Below, in pieces: positions 11,810 to 20,623 of a DNA stretch of 64,000 nucleotides (the first letter of the stretch is position 1; the number at the start of each line of letters is the position of its first letter). The translations under genes were made by a program, and so were the position numbers. The stretch spans positions 3,968,001 through 4,032,000 of the forward strand of contig NZ_JACHIS010000001.1 of NCBI RefSeq assembly GCF_014203365.1, read 5' to 3'. This DNA comes from Actinoalloteichus hymeniacidonis. Lineage in GTDB: Bacteria > Actinomycetota > Actinomycetes > Mycobacteriales > Pseudonocardiaceae. The notes beneath the pieces are model-generated. The model was not told the DNA's origin, ran no database searches, and was given only the letters and a program-made list of their open reading frames with translations.

Positions 11810-13654
11810 TCACGATGCCATCCTCGTCGCCCGCGCGGCAGCATGGTGGCCGCCACCGTGTCCGTGTAGCTGCTCCATCAAGGTGATCACCTGATCAGGG
11901 GCGACCACGAAGGGCCGCATCATGCCCATGTCCTCGTGCTCCAGCAGATGACAGTGGTACATGTACTGCCCGGTCGAACCGGTGAAGTGGGCCAGGATCG
12001 ACACGAGATCGGCCGAGGCGACCCGGATGGTGTCCTTCCACCCGTGTTCGTCGGGCAGCAGTTGCCCGTCGGCCAGGAATCGAACCGGGGTCGCCGTCCC
12101 ACCGAGCGCGGAATCGAAACCGCTGATGTCGAACCGGCTGCGCGCAGTGGCCTGGAACCGGACCAGGTGAACGTGGATCGGGTGGGTGGGACCGGTCAGA
12201 TTCAGGATGTCCCACTGTTCCCAGCTGTCCTGTCGCACGAACCAGTTCACCGTGTCCTCGAAGACCCTGGACATCCGGTGATAGGTGATCACCTCACCAT
12301 CGGCGCCCTGTACCTGGACGTATCCATCGTGGACGGTGACGCCGTCGAATTCTGGAATGTGATCGTGCTCGGGATCCAGTCGGTGCATCTCCCAGAGTTC
12401 CCCGTGCCCGCTGACACCATTGGCCAGCACCAACAGCCGATGCCCGTGCTCATGGCCCGGATCGTCGTGACCGAGCCGGACATAGGAATCGGAGATCTTC
12501 GCGGGCAACCGACGGAATTCGTCGGGAACGCGTCGTCGTCCCACCCGGAACTCCATGACCTCGGAATTGCCCGCCGGGTCCGCCGCATTGACCAATCGCA
12601 GCTTGCGTCCGGCGAAAGCGGCGAAGTCGATCAGGAGGTCGGCCCGCTCGGCGGGTGCCATCACCAGGCCGGTCTCCGGCACCGGAAGCGGGGTCGGGAG
12701 CAGACCGCTGTCGGTACCGATCTGCCAGACCGCGCCATGGACGGGCTCACCGAACTCGTCCTGAAGCGAGAGCGCGTAGGTGCGCGCGTTGGCGGCGTTG
12801 AGGACACGGAACCGGTACCAGCGGCGCTCGACGTCCAGGTGCGGCCAGATCGCCCCGTTGACCAGGGTGAACGGCCCGCTGAATGCACGGGCGGCGACGG
12901 TCTTGTGCACCAGCTCCCCGGTCAGACCCCCGTCGGCGTCCGCGTCGAGATTGCGGTCGCCGATGATCAGCGGGATCTCCTGGTCGCCGGAGGGGAGGTT
13001 GAGCGCGTCCTCCTCCTCGTCACGCAGCAGGTACATCCCGACCAGCCCCGCGTAGACGTTCCAGCGGGTGATCATCATGGCGTGGTCGTGGTACCAGAGC
13101 GTCATGGCCGGCTGATCGTTGAGGTACTCGCACAGTTGCGCCTCGCCGGGCAGCGAGCCGTTGTCGGCCCAACCGTCGTTACCGGCCGCGGTGACCGCAC
13201 CATGCAGGTGGACGACCGTCCACGGCGGCAGTTCGGTGACCTCCTTGATCGGCGTGCCACCCGAGAGCCCGGGAACGGTGGACGGCGAGGGCTCCCCCGG
13301 CTCCGGCAGCGGCACGTCCACGGCCGTGACCGGGAAGGCGCCCTCGATCCGGTTGGTCCATGCCACCCGCACCCGCTGTCCCCGACGCACCTCGAAGGTC
13401 GGGCCGGGGAAGTGTCCGTCATACGTCCAGACCCGGGTGGGCGGCAGCTCCGAGTGCAGCCGTGCCCAGGCCGCCTGCTGCACCACGGTCACGATCTCGT
13501 CCCCCTCCGGCCGCAGCACCGGCGGGATCCGCAGTGGATCGCGGAACTTGGTGAGAGTCCTCGGTCGTCGCTCGGTGGATAAGGCCTCGAGCGTCGGGTC
13601 GATCACCAGACCCAGCTCGGCATTTCCTCCGGTACTCGCCACTGTCTCGGTCAT
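11810..13654 (-). CDS. multicopper oxidase without signal peptide, paralogue of the neighbour
   Basis: A 614-residue multicopper oxidase closely similar along its length to the next gene downstream, with the same order of motifs: VVHLHGA, WYHDHAM, HPIHVHL and YHCHLLEHEDMGMM. Unlike that paralogue it begins MTETVASTGGNAELG with no Tat or Sec signal, so it should stay in the cytoplasm, as phenoxazinone synthase of Streptomyces does. Its C-terminus carries a His-rich tail (HGHGGGHH) that might help load copper. ATG 13654 has GGGGGGA eight bases upstream. The two genes face the same way with a 130-base gap and probably arose by tandem duplication, with gain or loss of the signal. The substrate is unknown. 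Confidence 0.9.
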   Translation of the reverse strand: MTETVASTGGNAELGLVIDPTLEALSTERRPRTLTKFRDPLRIPPVLRPEGDEIVTVVQQAAWARLHSELPPTRVWTYDGHFPGPTFEVRRGQRVRVAWTNRIEGAFPVTAVDVPLPEPGEPSPSTVPGLSGGTPIKEVTELPPWTVVHLHGAVTAAGNDGWADNGSLPGEAQLCEYLNDQPAMTLWYHDHAMMITRWNVYAGLVGMYLLRDEEEDALNLPSGDQEIPLIIGDRNLDADADGGLTGELVHKTVAARAFSGPFTLVNGAIWPHLDVERRWYRFRVLNAANARTYALSLQDEFGEPVHGAVWQIGTDSGLLPTPLPVPETGLVMAPAERADLLIDFAAFAGRKLRLVNAADPAGNSEVMEFRVGRRRVPDEFRRLPAKISDSYVRLGHDDPGHEHGHRLLVLANGVSGHGELWEMHRLDPEHDHIPEFDGVTVHDGYVQVQGADGEVITYHRMSRVFEDTVNWFVRQDSWEQWDILNLTGPTHPIHVHLVRFQATARSRFDISGFDSALGGTATPVRFLADGQLLPDEHGWKDTIRVASADLVSILAHFTGSTGQYMYHCHLLEHEDMGMMRPFVVAPDQVITLMEQLHGHGGGHHAAARATRMAS

Positions 13655-14459
13655 TTATTCGTCCCCCCAGATTCCAGTACAACGACGAATACCCGAGCCG
13701 CGTTGCAACGGACTTCGGTTCGACATTCGTCACCCCCGTCGAAACAGATCGCTCAACCACGTTCCGGGCAGGCCGAAATAGCCGCTCGACCCATCCGGTA
13801 GACGCGAAAGAACACCACAGCAGGGCCGAGGGCACTCGGCGCAAGCTCCTTCGATCACCTACCCGAACAATGCGGGCAGGTTTGGTTAGACCAGCTGACC
13901 GCACAGTCAGACAGTCATCTTCGCCACCCCCATGGCGCCCCTCTCCCCCAACGGATTCGAGGTCTGCGCATCACCCCCTGACGCGCGCTTCTCGATCCAG
14001 ACGCCACCATAGTACAGATTCGCGGAACCGCGCCGGCTTATTAGGACAATCGGTTCACCGGGCGATTACCGCACCCTCCTTGTACGGAACTTCGAATACG
14101 TCGTTGGAATACCTTTCACACCCCGTCGGACACATCGGACGTCGTCCACCGCCGCATCCGGGTGCCCGCAGGCTCGTTCCGGGAGTCGGCGGTCGCGACA
14201 TCCGCCCGCAAGGGGAGAACCGAGGCACGAGATCGCCTGACGCCACAGGAGGGCGACCCGAGAAACGATTACCCACGGTGATCGATCTCGCCGTGTCCGG
14301 CTCCATGCACCGCTCGTTCTGGTGATCGCGGGCGAGGCGAGAACGGCTAGGGTTTCGGCGAGGTGAGCGGCATCGAGGCTTCTCGTAGGCAGACCACCGC
14401 CCGACTGCGGCTCACCGTCTCCAGACGAACCGCCGCCACTCACTCCCTGCGAGGAAGAC
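13655..14459. other. 805-base intergenic region, no gene recognised
   Basis: Lies between the divergent oxidase and nuclease genes. Several short open frames cross it on both strands, but all have arginine/proline/serine-rich nonsense composition and none has a good start site. The stretch 13980-14110 is visibly less GC-rich than the neighbours and probably carries promoters. Nothing else was seen. Confidence 0.5.
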
Positions 14460-15173
14460 ATGTCGCACACCACTCGCCCGTACCCCGCCTCAACGGAGCC
14501 TGCGAGGCCCTCGCGTGGGGTGTCCCGGTTGGTAGCCGCACTCACGGTCGGCGTGGCGGCGATCGCGCTGACCGCCTGCTCGGAGATGACCGATGCCGTC
14601 GACGAGGCCTTAGGCGAACCGACCGGATCCTCCGGTGCGCCCAACGGACCCGATGCGGCGACACAACTCGCCGAACTCACCGTGGCGGCCGAGCAGCCGA
14701 TGACCGACTACTCCCGGGACGCGTTCCCACACTGGTCCAGCCAGGGCGAGGGCTGCAACACCCGCGAGGTCGTCCTGGAGCGCGACGGAACCGATGTGGT
14801 GACCGACGACGAGTGCCGCGCCGAGTCGGGAACCTGGATCAGCGTCTACGACGACGAGGAGTTCACCGACGGCGGCGACCTCGACATCGACCACACCGTC
14901 CCGCTCGCGGCGGCGTGGCGCAGCGGCGCAGCCGACTGGGACGAGGAGCGCAGGGAGGCCTTCGCCAACGACCTGGAGGCGCCGCAGCTGCTCGCTGTCT
15001 CGGCCTCGTCCAACCGGTCGAAGGGCGACCAGACCCCGGCCGACTGGGTCCCGCCCGCCACGGCGTACCACTGCACCTACGCCTCCGACTGGATCGCGGT
15101 GAAGCACGCCTACGAGTTGACCGTCACCGAGGACGAGGTCGCCGCCTTGGAGAAGCTGCTCGCCACCTGCTAA
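14460..15173 (+). CDS. lipoprotein HNH nuclease (DUF1524/GmrSD C-terminal type)
   Basis: A 237-residue exported protein. The N-terminus has a hydrophobic signal ending in a lipobox, IALTAC, so the mature protein should be lipid-anchored at Cys44 on the outer face of the membrane. The nuclease core is of the GmrSD C-terminal/HNH type: DIDHTVPLAAAW provides the D-H pair, and NDLEAPQLLAVSASSNRSKGD gives the N-x-x-K-G-D portion that completes the beta-beta-alpha metal site. Two Cys near the ends (GCNTRE, YHCTY) may form a disulfide. ATG 14460 has GAGGAAG upstream. Family members digest DNA outside the cell for nutrition or competitor killing; restriction of phage is less likely because of the secretion signal. 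Confidence 0.88.
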   Translation: MSHTTRPYPASTEPARPSRGVSRLVAALTVGVAAIALTACSEMTDAVDEALGEPTGSSGAPNGPDAATQLAELTVAAEQPMTDYSRDAFPHWSSQGEGCNTREVVLERDGTDVVTDDECRAESGTWISVYDDEEFTDGGDLDIDHTVPLAAAWRSGAADWDEERREAFANDLEAPQLLAVSASSNRSKGDQTPADWVPPATAYHCTYASDWIAVKHAYELTVTEDEVAALEKLLATC

Positions 15174-15236
15174 TCCGACCCGGCCGAGCCCGGCCCTCGG
15201 CGGCGATCCCCGACCACGGTGATCCGTCGCGCCGGG

Positions 15237-16211
15237 CTACCGGTCGGCCTCGGCCAGACTCACCGCGAACAGCCCGTCGGGATCGGTCCACTGCCGATGC
15301 AGCCGGAAGCCCGCCGCACCCAACTCGGCGGTCACGGTCTCCGGTCGGAACTTGGCCGACACCTCGGTACGGAGCTCCTCGCCCTCAGCGAAATCGACGG
15401 TCAGTCCCAGGGCCGCGATGCGGACCCGGGACGCCGACTTCGCCCGCAACCGCATCTCGATCCACTCGGCCTCGGCGTCCCAGTGCGCCACGTGTTGGAA
15501 GCGCTCGGGATCGAAGTCGGCAGCCAGCTCGCGGTTGAGCACGCGCAGGACATTGCGATTGAACTCGGCCGTGACGCCCTGGGCATCGTCGTAGGCGGCG
15601 ATCAAGGTCGCCTCGGGCTTCACCAGGTCGGTGCCCAGCAACAACCACTCTCCCGGTTGCAGCGCCTGCCTTGCCTCGGCCAGGAAGGCCGCGCGTTCGG
15701 CGGGCAGCAGATTGCCGATGGTGCCGCCGAGGAAGGCCAGCAACCGGCGGCCGCCGCCGGGCAGGGTGTGCAGGTGGCGGGTGAAATCCCCGACGATCCC
15801 GTGTACCTCCAGGTCGGGATAGTCGGCAGCGATATCGGCCGCCGATCCGCGCAACGCGGCGGCGGAGACGTCGAAGGGAACGAACCGCCGAAGCGCGCCC
15901 TGCTTGCCCATGGCGTCCAGCAGCAGCCTGGTCTTCTCCGCGGCTCCGGAGCCGAGTTCGATCAGTGTGTCAGCCTCCACGATCTCGGCGATGTCGACCG
16001 CCGCCCGATTCAAAGCCGCTCGCTCGGCCCTGGTCGGGTAGTACTCCGGCAGCCGGGTGATCGCCTCGAACAGCTCGCTACCCCGCGCGTCGTACAACCA
16101 CATCGAGGACAAGGTCCGCCGCGCGGCGGTGAGACCCGCGGCGGCTTCGGCACGCAGACTTCGGCCTGCGGCGGCCTCGTCGAGATGAACATCGATGCGC
16201 GCAGCGTTCAC
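15237..16211 (-). CDS. egtD: L-histidine N-alpha-methyltransferase
   Basis: A 324-residue SAM-dependent enzyme that trimethylates histidine to hercynine, the first committed step of ergothioneine synthesis. Visible are the EgtD-specific start of the domain (SMWLYDARGSELFEAITRLPEYYPTR in two parts), the SAM loop IELGSGAAEKTRLLLDAM, FLGGTIGNL, and FNRNVLRVLNREL that shapes the histidine site. Length is typical (about 320). GTG 16211 has GAGGGAG seven bases upstream and overlaps the egtC stop by four bases (GTGA), so the genes are translationally coupled. It is the last gene of the egtABCD operon; no egtE follows. A convergent nuclease gene lies downstream. Confidence 0.96.
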   Translation of the reverse strand: MNAARIDVHLDEAAAGRSLRAEAAAGLTAARRTLSSMWLYDARGSELFEAITRLPEYYPTRAERAALNRAAVDIAEIVEADTLIELGSGAAEKTRLLLDAMGKQGALRRFVPFDVSAAALRGSAADIAADYPDLEVHGIVGDFTRHLHTLPGGGRRLLAFLGGTIGNLLPAERAAFLAEARQALQPGEWLLLGTDLVKPEATLIAAYDDAQGVTAEFNRNVLRVLNRELAADFDPERFQHVAHWDAEAEWIEMRLRAKSASRVRIAALGLTVDFAEGEELRTEVSAKFRPETVTAELGAAGFRLHRQWTDPDGLFAVSLAEADR

Positions 16212-17002
16212 AGTCTCCCTCTCGATGGCGCCGGGTGAATCGGCGTGATGTCGATCTCGTCGCGGGTGGCGACGAGCAGGCTCGCGTCGGGCACTTCCGT
16301 CCATCCCTCGGCGGTGTCCAGCGGTTCGGAGGACACCATGAGGCGGCCGGGTGCGCTCTGCACGAAGAGCGAATGGGTCCAGGTGCTGGCCACCACCGTC
16401 GAACCGTCGGTGAGCAACAGGTTCAATCGAGATCCGGGGATCTGCGCTGCGGCGCCGACGAGGTCCCGGACCGCCGAGGCCGGTGGATCGCCCGCGTCGA
16501 GCCTGGCACGCAGCCAGGCCCACAGCAACGCGGAGTCCGTCGCGCCCGAGGTGGCGAGTGCGGCGGTGGGCAGCGTCTCGATCAGTCGCGTCGCGCTGTC
16601 CGGCCAGCCGGGCAGTAACCCGTTATGGCTGAAGAGCCACCGACCATGGCGGAACGGCGCGCACGCCTCCTCGCTGATCGGCATCCCGACCGTCGCCGAG
16701 CGGACGGCGGCCAACGCCGCCCGGGTGCCCACCACGGTGCTCATCTCGGCGAAACCGTGGTCGTTCCAGATCGGCCCGGTTCGTCGGTACAGCAACGGCG
16801 CATCGGCCTCGGATCCGACATCGGCTCGTGCCTCGTCCGGCGCGGCCGGGAACCAACCGACACCGAAACCGTCCACGTTGACCGTGCCGCCCTGTCGCAT
16901 CATCGTCGGCGCCCAGGATTGCCGCTCCAGTGAATTGGCGCCTTCGAAGATCAGGGCGGCCAACGACGTGGCAGGGCCCAGGTAGGCCAGATGACGACAC
17001 AC
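16208..17002 (-). CDS. egtC: gamma-glutamyl-hercynylcysteine sulfoxide amidohydrolase
   Basis: A 264-residue class II glutamine amidotransferase-fold enzyme that removes the gamma-glutamyl group from the EgtB product. The start GTG 17002 gives VCRHLAYLG; after Met removal Cys2 becomes the N-terminal nucleophile, as this family requires, which fixes the start. Other landmarks are SHNGLLPGW, ATDSALLWAWLRARL and STWTHSLFV. It begins one base after the egtB stop and ends with a 4-base overlap into egtD. A longer upstream reading frame exists but is a shadow of egtB. Confidence 0.95.
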   Translation of the reverse strand: MCRHLAYLGPATSLAALIFEGANSLERQSWAPTMMRQGGTVNVDGFGVGWFPAAPDEARADVGSEADAPLLYRRTGPIWNDHGFAEMSTVVGTRAALAAVRSATVGMPISEEACAPFRHGRWLFSHNGLLPGWPDSATRLIETLPTAALATSGATDSALLWAWLRARLDAGDPPASAVRDLVGAAAQIPGSRLNLLLTDGSTVVASTWTHSLFVQSAPGRLMVSSEPLDTAEGWTEVPDASLLVATRDEIDITPIHPAPSRGRL

Positions 17003-17003
17003 G

Positions 17004-18341
17004 CTAGGCCCACTCCCCGGGCGAGACGTCTCGGGCGCAGCGGAATCCGGCGAAGATCTGCCGACGAATCGGGTGGTCCCAGTTGCGGAACGTGGCGCGC
17101 CCCATCGAGGTATCGGTGCCGAAGGACCCACCACGCAATACGCGATAACCGCTGTCGAGGAAGACCTCGGAGTACTCCCGGTAGGGGAAGGCCGCGAAAT
17201 CGGGATAGCCCCGGAAGACCGACGACGTCCATTCCCAGACATCGCCGACCAGCTGATGCACCCCGGCGGGCGTCGCGCCGCGCGGGTAGGCGCCGACCGG
17301 GGCGGGTCGCAGGTGCCGTTGGCCCAGATTCGCGTGTTCGGCGGTCGGTTCCGCAGCGCCCCAGGGATAGCGCCGCGAGCGCCCGTCGATCGGATCGTGT
17401 CGCGCCGCCTTCTCCCACTCCGCCTCGGTGGGCAGTCGTCTGCCACGCCAGCGGGCATAGGCCTCGGCCTCGTGCGCGCAGACGTGCACGACGGGTTCGT
17501 CGGCGGGAACCGGCTCGACGACCCCGAACCGTCGCCGCCACCAGGAACCGTCCGAATCGCTCTCCCAGAACAACGGCGCGCGCAGTTCGGCGCGGGAACG
17601 GTGTGCCCAGCCCGTCTCGGTCCACCACTCGCGCCGCCGGTAGCCCCCGGCCTCGATGAACTCCGCGTAGGCCGCATTGGTCACCGGGGTCGTGTCCAGC
17701 AGGAACGGCGCGACGAACACGGTGTGCGCGGGACGCTCGTTGTCCAGGGCCCATGGATCGGTGTCGGTGCCCATCGTGAAGGGGCCGCCCGGGATCAGGA
17801 CCTCGGTGGTCTCGGGAAGGGCGCTCGCCGACGGTGGCGCGGGCGCGTGCAGGACAGGCTCCCCCATCCGGAGTTGGTGCGTGGCCAGCATCGTCTCGGC
17901 GTGCTGCTGCTCGTGTTGGGCGATCATGTGGAAGGCGAAGCCTCCCGCCACGAGCCTGCGCCCGCGAAAGCGAGTCCGGTCCAGAACGTCCAGTGCCTTC
18001 TCCCGAACTCCGCGCACGTAGGCCCGCGCCTCGTCCGGGCTCAACAGCGGCAACGCGGGTCGATCCGCGCGCGCATGCTGGAAGGCGTCGTAGAGCTCGT
18101 CGATGTCGCTGCGCAGCGGCACGAGACCGCCCACATCCCGGACGAGCCACAGCTCCTCCTGATTGCCGATGTGCGCGTAGTCCCAGACCAGTGGAGACAT
18201 CAACGGCGAGTGCTGCCTGGTCAGGTCCGAGTCGTCGACGCTCTCGGTGAGCGCGATGCTGCGGTGGCGGGCCCTGCCGAGCTCGGCGGCGATCGCCGTG
18301 CGCAGTGTCTCCTCACCGCCGATGGCCGGTTCCGTCGTCAT
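17004..18341 (-). CDS. egtB: hercynine oxygenase (sulfoxide synthase)
   Basis: A 445-residue non-heme iron enzyme that joins gamma-glutamylcysteine to hercynine using O2. It has an N-terminal DinB-like helical domain and a C-terminal FGE-sulfatase domain (from about 175: VLIPGGPFTMGTD, TEAEWEKAAR, GGSFGTDTSMGRATFRNW). The iron ligands are His57 (DYAHIGNQEE) and His143/His147 in HEQQHAE, matching the HX3HXE motif of characterised EgtB. ATG 18341 overlaps the egtA stop by four bases (ATGA). Use of gamma-glutamylcysteine rather than cysteine is expected because egtA and egtC are present. Confidence 0.97.
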   Translation of the reverse strand: MTTEPAIGGEETLRTAIAAELGRARHRSIALTESVDDSDLTRQHSPLMSPLVWDYAHIGNQEELWLVRDVGGLVPLRSDIDELYDAFQHARADRPALPLLSPDEARAYVRGVREKALDVLDRTRFRGRRLVAGGFAFHMIAQHEQQHAETMLATHQLRMGEPVLHAPAPPSASALPETTEVLIPGGPFTMGTDTDPWALDNERPAHTVFVAPFLLDTTPVTNAAYAEFIEAGGYRRREWWTETGWAHRSRAELRAPLFWESDSDGSWWRRRFGVVEPVPADEPVVHVCAHEAEAYARWRGRRLPTEAEWEKAARHDPIDGRSRRYPWGAAEPTAEHANLGQRHLRPAPVGAYPRGATPAGVHQLVGDVWEWTSSVFRGYPDFAAFPYREYSEVFLDSGYRVLRGGSFGTDTSMGRATFRNWDHPIRRQIFAGFRCARDVSPGEWA

Positions 18342-19585
18342 ATCCCGTCCTCTCCGAGGTCGGCCGTCACTCCCGCCGCACGTCGTTGCGCCGTCTCGAC
18401 CACCCTGGCGAGCAGGTCGGCGGGTAGGTCCAGCCCGCACAGTGCGGCGCAGGCCAGGTCGATCACCTTGGGCGCCGCTGCCGCCAATACCGGATCGGCC
18501 AGTCCGTCCCTGGCCGAGGTGATCCAGCGGTGTGCTGCGGGCCTCGACAGCTCGGCGGCCCGCGCCACCGTCGCGGGCTGCGCGAACAGAGCGATCAGCA
18601 CCAGGGCGGGCACCGCCCAATCCGCCCCCGGCTGTGCGTCGAGGTAGCGGACCTCGAGGTAGCCGCGCGGCCGCACCGGCGGAAACAGCGTCGTGAGGTG
18701 ATAGTCGAGATCGTCGATGCCGGGCGGTGGTGAGAGGGATCCCTCGATCCAGTCCGCGAAGCGCATCGGGAGGTCGACGTCCCAGCACTGCCCGGGTCGG
18801 CGCACACAGATCGTCGGGGTGTCCAGGACCCGCCGTGCCCACTGTCCGGCGGGGTCCGGGTCGCAACGGCCGGGGCGCACTCGGACGGGATCGGTGGCGA
18901 ACAGCGACCTCATCCGGGCCGATGCCCACCCACTCGGCGCGCCCGCCGCCTGTCGCGAGTTGGCGAAGGTCGCGATGAGGATCGGCCCGAGCGCGTGCAG
19001 GGTGGACCAACGCAGCGGGGCCTCATCGATCTCGCCCGCGTCCAGGCATACCTGCAGACCGGCCGTGCTGCACATCATCGTCTTGCCACCGGGGCCGATC
19101 CGGTCGAAGGCCCGTTCCATGGCGTCGTAGCGCGGGGTGTGCAGCAGTCGATTGGCGGGCCGCCACGGATCGATGCCGCGCGTACCCAGCCGCAGATCAT
19201 GTGCGCCGAGGAGTTCGGTCAACAGCGCGCGGTCCTCGTCGACGACCTCGACGAGACGGCGGATGCCGTGTTGGGGAAGACAGGAGATCTCGACCTGGCC
19301 GCCCGGTTCGACGGTGATCATCGAACCGCTGGGCAGCGGGAGATGGGGACTATCCGGGACGAGCATGGTGGGCGCATGGGCACCCAGAGCCGAGGCCAGC
19401 GTATCGGCGTCGAGCGGCCGTCGGGGGTCTGCGCGATGGTGCACGGTCCATTCGAGTTCGACACCGGCCAAGGTGGGCGGTCCGTGTTTGAAGCACACCG
19501 AGGCGACGTAGGCTTCGGCCTCCACCCGACTCCGGATCCGGGCGGTGTCGATGCTCTCCTCCGACGGCCGGTGGGACAGCGTCAT
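18338..19585 (-). CDS. egtA: ergothioneine-pathway glutamate-cysteine ligase
   Basis: A 415-residue ATP-dependent ligase of the GCS2/EgtA type that makes gamma-glutamylcysteine for EgtB. Recognisable parts are GVELEWTVHHRADPRRPL near residue 41, the substrate/ATP region GGQVEISCLPQHGIRRLVEVV, YDAMERAFDRIGPGGKTMMCSTAGLQVCLD and FANSRQAAGAPSGWASAR. ATG 19585 begins the operon; the next three genes overlap or nearly touch it. The 145-base spacer to the divergent putative acnR gene holds a 12-bp perfect palindrome (19681-19692) and must carry the egt promoter. Confidence 0.94.
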   Translation of the reverse strand: MTLSHRPSEESIDTARIRSRVEAEAYVASVCFKHGPPTLAGVELEWTVHHRADPRRPLDADTLASALGAHAPTMLVPDSPHLPLPSGSMITVEPGGQVEISCLPQHGIRRLVEVVDEDRALLTELLGAHDLRLGTRGIDPWRPANRLLHTPRYDAMERAFDRIGPGGKTMMCSTAGLQVCLDAGEIDEAPLRWSTLHALGPILIATFANSRQAAGAPSGWASARMRSLFATDPVRVRPGRCDPDPAGQWARRVLDTPTICVRRPGQCWDVDLPMRFADWIEGSLSPPPGIDDLDYHLTTLFPPVRPRGYLEVRYLDAQPGADWAVPALVLIALFAQPATVARAAELSRPAAHRWITSARDGLADPVLAAAAPKVIDLACAALCGLDLPADLLARVVETAQRRAAGVTADLGEDGI

Positions 19586-19680
19586 GCAAGCTCACCTCGC
19601 ACTGCATTCGGAGAACCGACGCTACTCCCGTCTCTCCTGCGGTGCAGGTTTCTCGCCCGTCCGTACCAGTGCCACCCAAG

Positions 19681-19692
19681 ACGTACGTACGT
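19681..19692. promoter_or_regulatory. 12-bp palindrome ACGTACGTACGT in a divergent promoter region
   Basis: A self-complementary 12-mer, also a 3x repeat of ACGT, lies 96 bases from the egtA start and 39 bases from the putative acnR start. Position and symmetry fit an operator, but no known regulator motif was matched. Confidence 0.4.
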
Positions 19693-19730
19693 GTTGGATT
19701 TTCGCCTGTCGCACTGGGACGATCTCCGGT

Positions 19731-20327
19731 ATGCCACGCGTCACCCAAGATCACCTCGACGCTCGTCGACGACAGATTCTCGACGGCTCGCGGACCTGTT
19801 TCACCCGTCACGGGTACGAGGGCGCCACGGTGCGGCGACTCGAGGAGGCGACCGGGCTCTCCCGAGGCGCCATCTTCCATCATTTCCGCGACAAGGAGTC
19901 GCTCTTCCTCGCCTTGGCCGAGGACGATGCGCATCGGATGGCCGAGGTGGTCGCGGAACAGGGCCTCGTGCAGGTGATGCGTGATCTCATCGCGGCGCCC
20001 GCGGGCTCCGAGGCAGTCGATCACCCCGCCTACTGGCTGGGCACTCGCCTGGAGGTCTCCCGGAGGCTGCGCACCGATCACGAGTTCCGCGCCCGCTGGG
20101 CGGAGCGCTCGCAGGAGCTCACCTCGGCGACCCGGGCCCGGCTGTCCCGGCAACGCGCGGCCGGGAAGCTCCGGGACGACGTCGAGGTGGACGTGCTCAC
20201 CGCCTACCTCGAGTTGGTGCTGGAGGGACTGGTCTCGCACCTGGCCAGAGGGCTCTCCGCCGAGGCGATGGGCCCGGTGCTGGATCTGGTGGAGGACTCG
20301 GTCCGCCGACACCGTTCGTCCGACTAG
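19731..20327 (+). CDS. acnR: TetR-family regulator, probable aconitase repressor AcnR
   Basis: A 198-residue TetR regulator. The HTH region reads RRQILDGSRTCFTRHGYEGA then TVRRLEEATGLSRGAIFHHF and DKESLFLALAEDD; this long run is almost the same in the AcnR/Rv1474c group of corynebacteria and mycobacteria, where the gene normally sits just downstream of aconitase. The C-terminal helices (LTAYLELVLEGLVSHLARGL) are the ligand/dimer part; AcnR of C. glutamicum responds to citrate. Here it is about 10 kb from acnA, with two oxidase genes, a nuclease and the egt operon between. A consensus AcnR site lies at the acnA promoter, so the control link appears kept. ATG 19731 has only a weak ribosome site (CCGG region). 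Confidence 0.8.
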   Translation: MPRVTQDHLDARRRQILDGSRTCFTRHGYEGATVRRLEEATGLSRGAIFHHFRDKESLFLALAEDDAHRMAEVVAEQGLVQVMRDLIAAPAGSEAVDHPAYWLGTRLEVSRRLRTDHEFRARWAERSQELTSATRARLSRQRAAGKLRDDVEVDVLTAYLELVLEGLVSHLARGLSAEAMGPVLDLVEDSVRRHRSSD

Positions 20328-20623
20328 CGGGTCCTCGCCGTGCTCCGAACGGCGTAACGCCTCATCCGGCCCCGACCGGCGTCCCGGCCCGCTGCCCCGA
20401 ACGGCGGCGGGCGCTGCCACTTCGCCGCGCCTTCGATCAGTCCATCGGGACTATCCGCCCATCCCTCGATTCGCCACTAGGCCGTTCGGCGCTGTCCTGC
20501 TGCATACAAGCCCTACAATGAGCCTTCCGAATCCCTGACCGGACTCGACGTGCCGTGCACCGACACCTCGGGCGCACACCGTCGGGCGGGTCGGTCTTTA
20601 GTGAAAAAGGAGTGAAGACTTCC

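Noticed and set aside
14066-14680. 204-codon minus-strand frame overlapping the nuclease gene start
   Set aside because: Overlaps a clear lipoprotein signal on the other strand and has Ser/Gly/Arg-rich random composition.
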